Below the pieces are notes generated by a model. It was not told the origin of the DNA. It made no database searches and saw only the letters and a list, made by a program, of their open reading frames with translations. Made by a program: the position numbers and the translations under genes. From contig NC_044600.1 in assembly GCF_901933205.1 (NCBI RefSeq), forward strand, positions 558,001-622,000: 64,000 nt of DNA, written 5' to 3'. Source of the stretch: Camarhynchus parvulus (Eukaryota > Chordata > Aves > Passeriformes > Thraupidae). Shown here piece by piece: positions 62,787 through 64,000 of the stretch. Position 1 is the first letter of the stretch. Each line of letters opens with the position of its first letter.

Positions 62787-63183
62787 GCCAAACGCCCTGG
62801 TCCTGCTGCCCAGGGCACACACAGCTCCCAGCCAAACCCTGCTCTGGTCCTGCTGCCCAGGGCACACACAGCTCCCAGCCAAACCCCTCTGGTCCTGCCG
62901 TGCCCAGGGCACACACAGCTCCCAGCCAAACCCTGCTCTGGTCCTGCCGTGCCCAGGGCACACACAGCTCCCAGCCAAACCCCCTGGTCCTGCTGCCCAG
63001 GGCACACACAGAGCCCAGCCAAACCCTGCTCTGGTCCTGCTGCCCAGGGCACACACAGAGCCCAGCCAAACCCGCCTGGTCCTGCTGCCCAGGGCACACA
63101 CAGCTCCCAGCCAAACCCTGCTCTGGTCCTGCTGCCCAGGGCACACACAGAGCCCAGCCAAACCCCCTGGTCCTGCTGCCCAA
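62787..63183. repeat. 48 bp minisatellite, about 8.5 copies
   Basis: Units contain CTGGTCCTGCTGCCCAGGGC, ACACACAGCTCCCAGCC and AAACCC with an optional CTGCT. CAGAGCCC replaces CAGCTCCC in some units, and CCGTGCCC replaces CTGCCC in two. The 42/48 bp period keeps the frame, so two + and three - frames are open (118-212 codons). Confidence 0.96.
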
Positions 63184-64000
63184 AGCCTCTGCCCCAGGCA
63201 GAGCTGGGCCCCAGCTGGGAGCACTGGGAGCCAGGGGGGATGCACACCCAGGCTGCAGCAGAGACTGTCAGGAAAAGGACTTTAAGAGGTGCATCTGGAA
63301 GGTAAGAATAGACTACTGCAGTGACAAAAGTACTTTTTAAAATAGAGCACACTTGTTCTATCCCTTTTGCTGCCAAGAGGAATCAGCAGCCCAGGACTGG
63401 AGGCAGCAGGGACAGGTGTTTTGTCTAAAAGGAGAATTCATCCTTTTGGCCACCTATACAGCACGTTTGGCCAGCGGGTTCAAATCCAAGTGTGGGATCC
63501 TTCCATCAGCAGCATTCAGTCACTGGCAAGCTCTTCTGGAGCTCTGCTCTTGCCTTTCACATGATCAGATGAAAAGCTGCTTTCTGAGCTTCTGTTTGCC
63601 ATTTCTTTTTTCTTCCAAACCATGTATTATTTAAAATTATCTGGAAGAGTTACAAATTATTCTAACCAATTCTTTCAGCATGCAAGAATCTATGACTGTA
63701 AGGAGATTATAAATGTATTTTCTTACAGCTGAGCAGTTCAAGCCCAACATTTAAATGTTGGTATAAAAATATGCGAAACCAAATTGTATGACAGAGCTTG
63801 CTTTGTCAAAACACAAATGTCTCATAAAATATGCTGTCTGGCATCAGAAGTAGTAGGTGATATTTTTCAGACCAACTTTTTCAAGGAAAAGTATCGATTA
63901 AAATTAACAAAAGACATTCAAAATTAGGATTTGATATTTTCTCTTTTGATTTCAAATGGCAACGATTCTGAGGTTTATTAGATTTGTTTAAAGGTCAGAC
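63184..64000. other. Unique AT-rich end of window with an 18 bp palindrome
   Basis: No gene recognised. CCAACATTTAAATGTTGG at 63744-63761 is a perfect palindrome. One such 18 bp palindrome is not very surprising in 64 kb, so I attach little weight to it. Confidence 0.6.

Noticed and set aside
12672..63183. CRISPR array
   Set aside because: The repeats are directly adjacent units without unique spacers of constant length, there are no cas genes, and the sequence is vertebrate.
63470..63500. tRNA gene, from GGTTCAAATCC resembling a B box
   Set aside because: The flanking bases do not form a T-arm stem, and no A box, anticodon arm or acceptor pairing is visible upstream.
63744..63761. 18 bp perfect palindrome as an operator-like site
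   Set aside because: About one such palindrome every few hundred kilobases is expected by chance and nothing nearby gives it a role.

Overview
This 64 kb window looks like non-coding nuclear DNA from a bird, most likely a passerine. The evidence is three fragments of CR1 non-LTR retrotransposon 3' ends (two at 23236-23592 on +, one at 36909-36985 on -), no recognisable mammalian SINEs or LINE-1, and very many GC-rich minisatellites in otherwise unique sequence. The species call rests on CR1 signatures I recognise by eye and is an inference.

I find no gene I can defend: no recognisable protein family, no exon with convincing splice sites and homology, no rRNA or tRNA, no CRISPR array, and no bacterial or viral module. 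Nearly all the long open frames lie in tandem arrays whose unit has no stop codon, often with a period divisible by three. They are open in several frames and on both strands, which is the signature of repeat sequence and not of coding selection. The window is best read as intergenic or deep intronic.

The dominant feature is a cluster of 18 tandem arrays covering roughly 11 kb, about one sixth of the window. In order they are: 5503-6113 (about 25 bp unit), 12672-12962 (about 60-80 bp), 14135-14594 (about 15-17 bp, C-run rich), 16160-16662 (CTGTGCCACC family), 19806-20275 (12 bp), 21966-22521 (39 bp), 24541-24686 (about 35 bp), 26118-26432 (51 bp), 27516-28137 (27/32 bp), 33406-34481 (33/43 bp), 35688-36408 (30 bp), 38203-39056 (6 bp with about 170 bp higher-order copies), 42303-42702 (38 bp, alternating dimer), 43258-44040 (25/32 bp), 45461-45872 (about 28 bp), 53668-55045 (26/27 bp, about 52 units), 58859-59306 (50 bp) and 62787-63183 (48 bp). 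Smaller duplications and microsatellites lie between them. The spacers are unique DNA that alternates between GC-richer stretches and AT-rich islands.

The arrays are not simple copies of one another, but several share short motifs: CACCTG/CAGGTG, which with flanks often makes a perfect 5' splice-donor string, and GGGCAGG, the heart of the classical minisatellite core. Most are C-rich on the + strand. The largest array has CpG-rich central units and CpG-poor edge units, as expected if its middle has turned over most recently. I found no evidence for a new protein-based system. The points worth following up are array birth, strand bias, splice-donor content and turnover.
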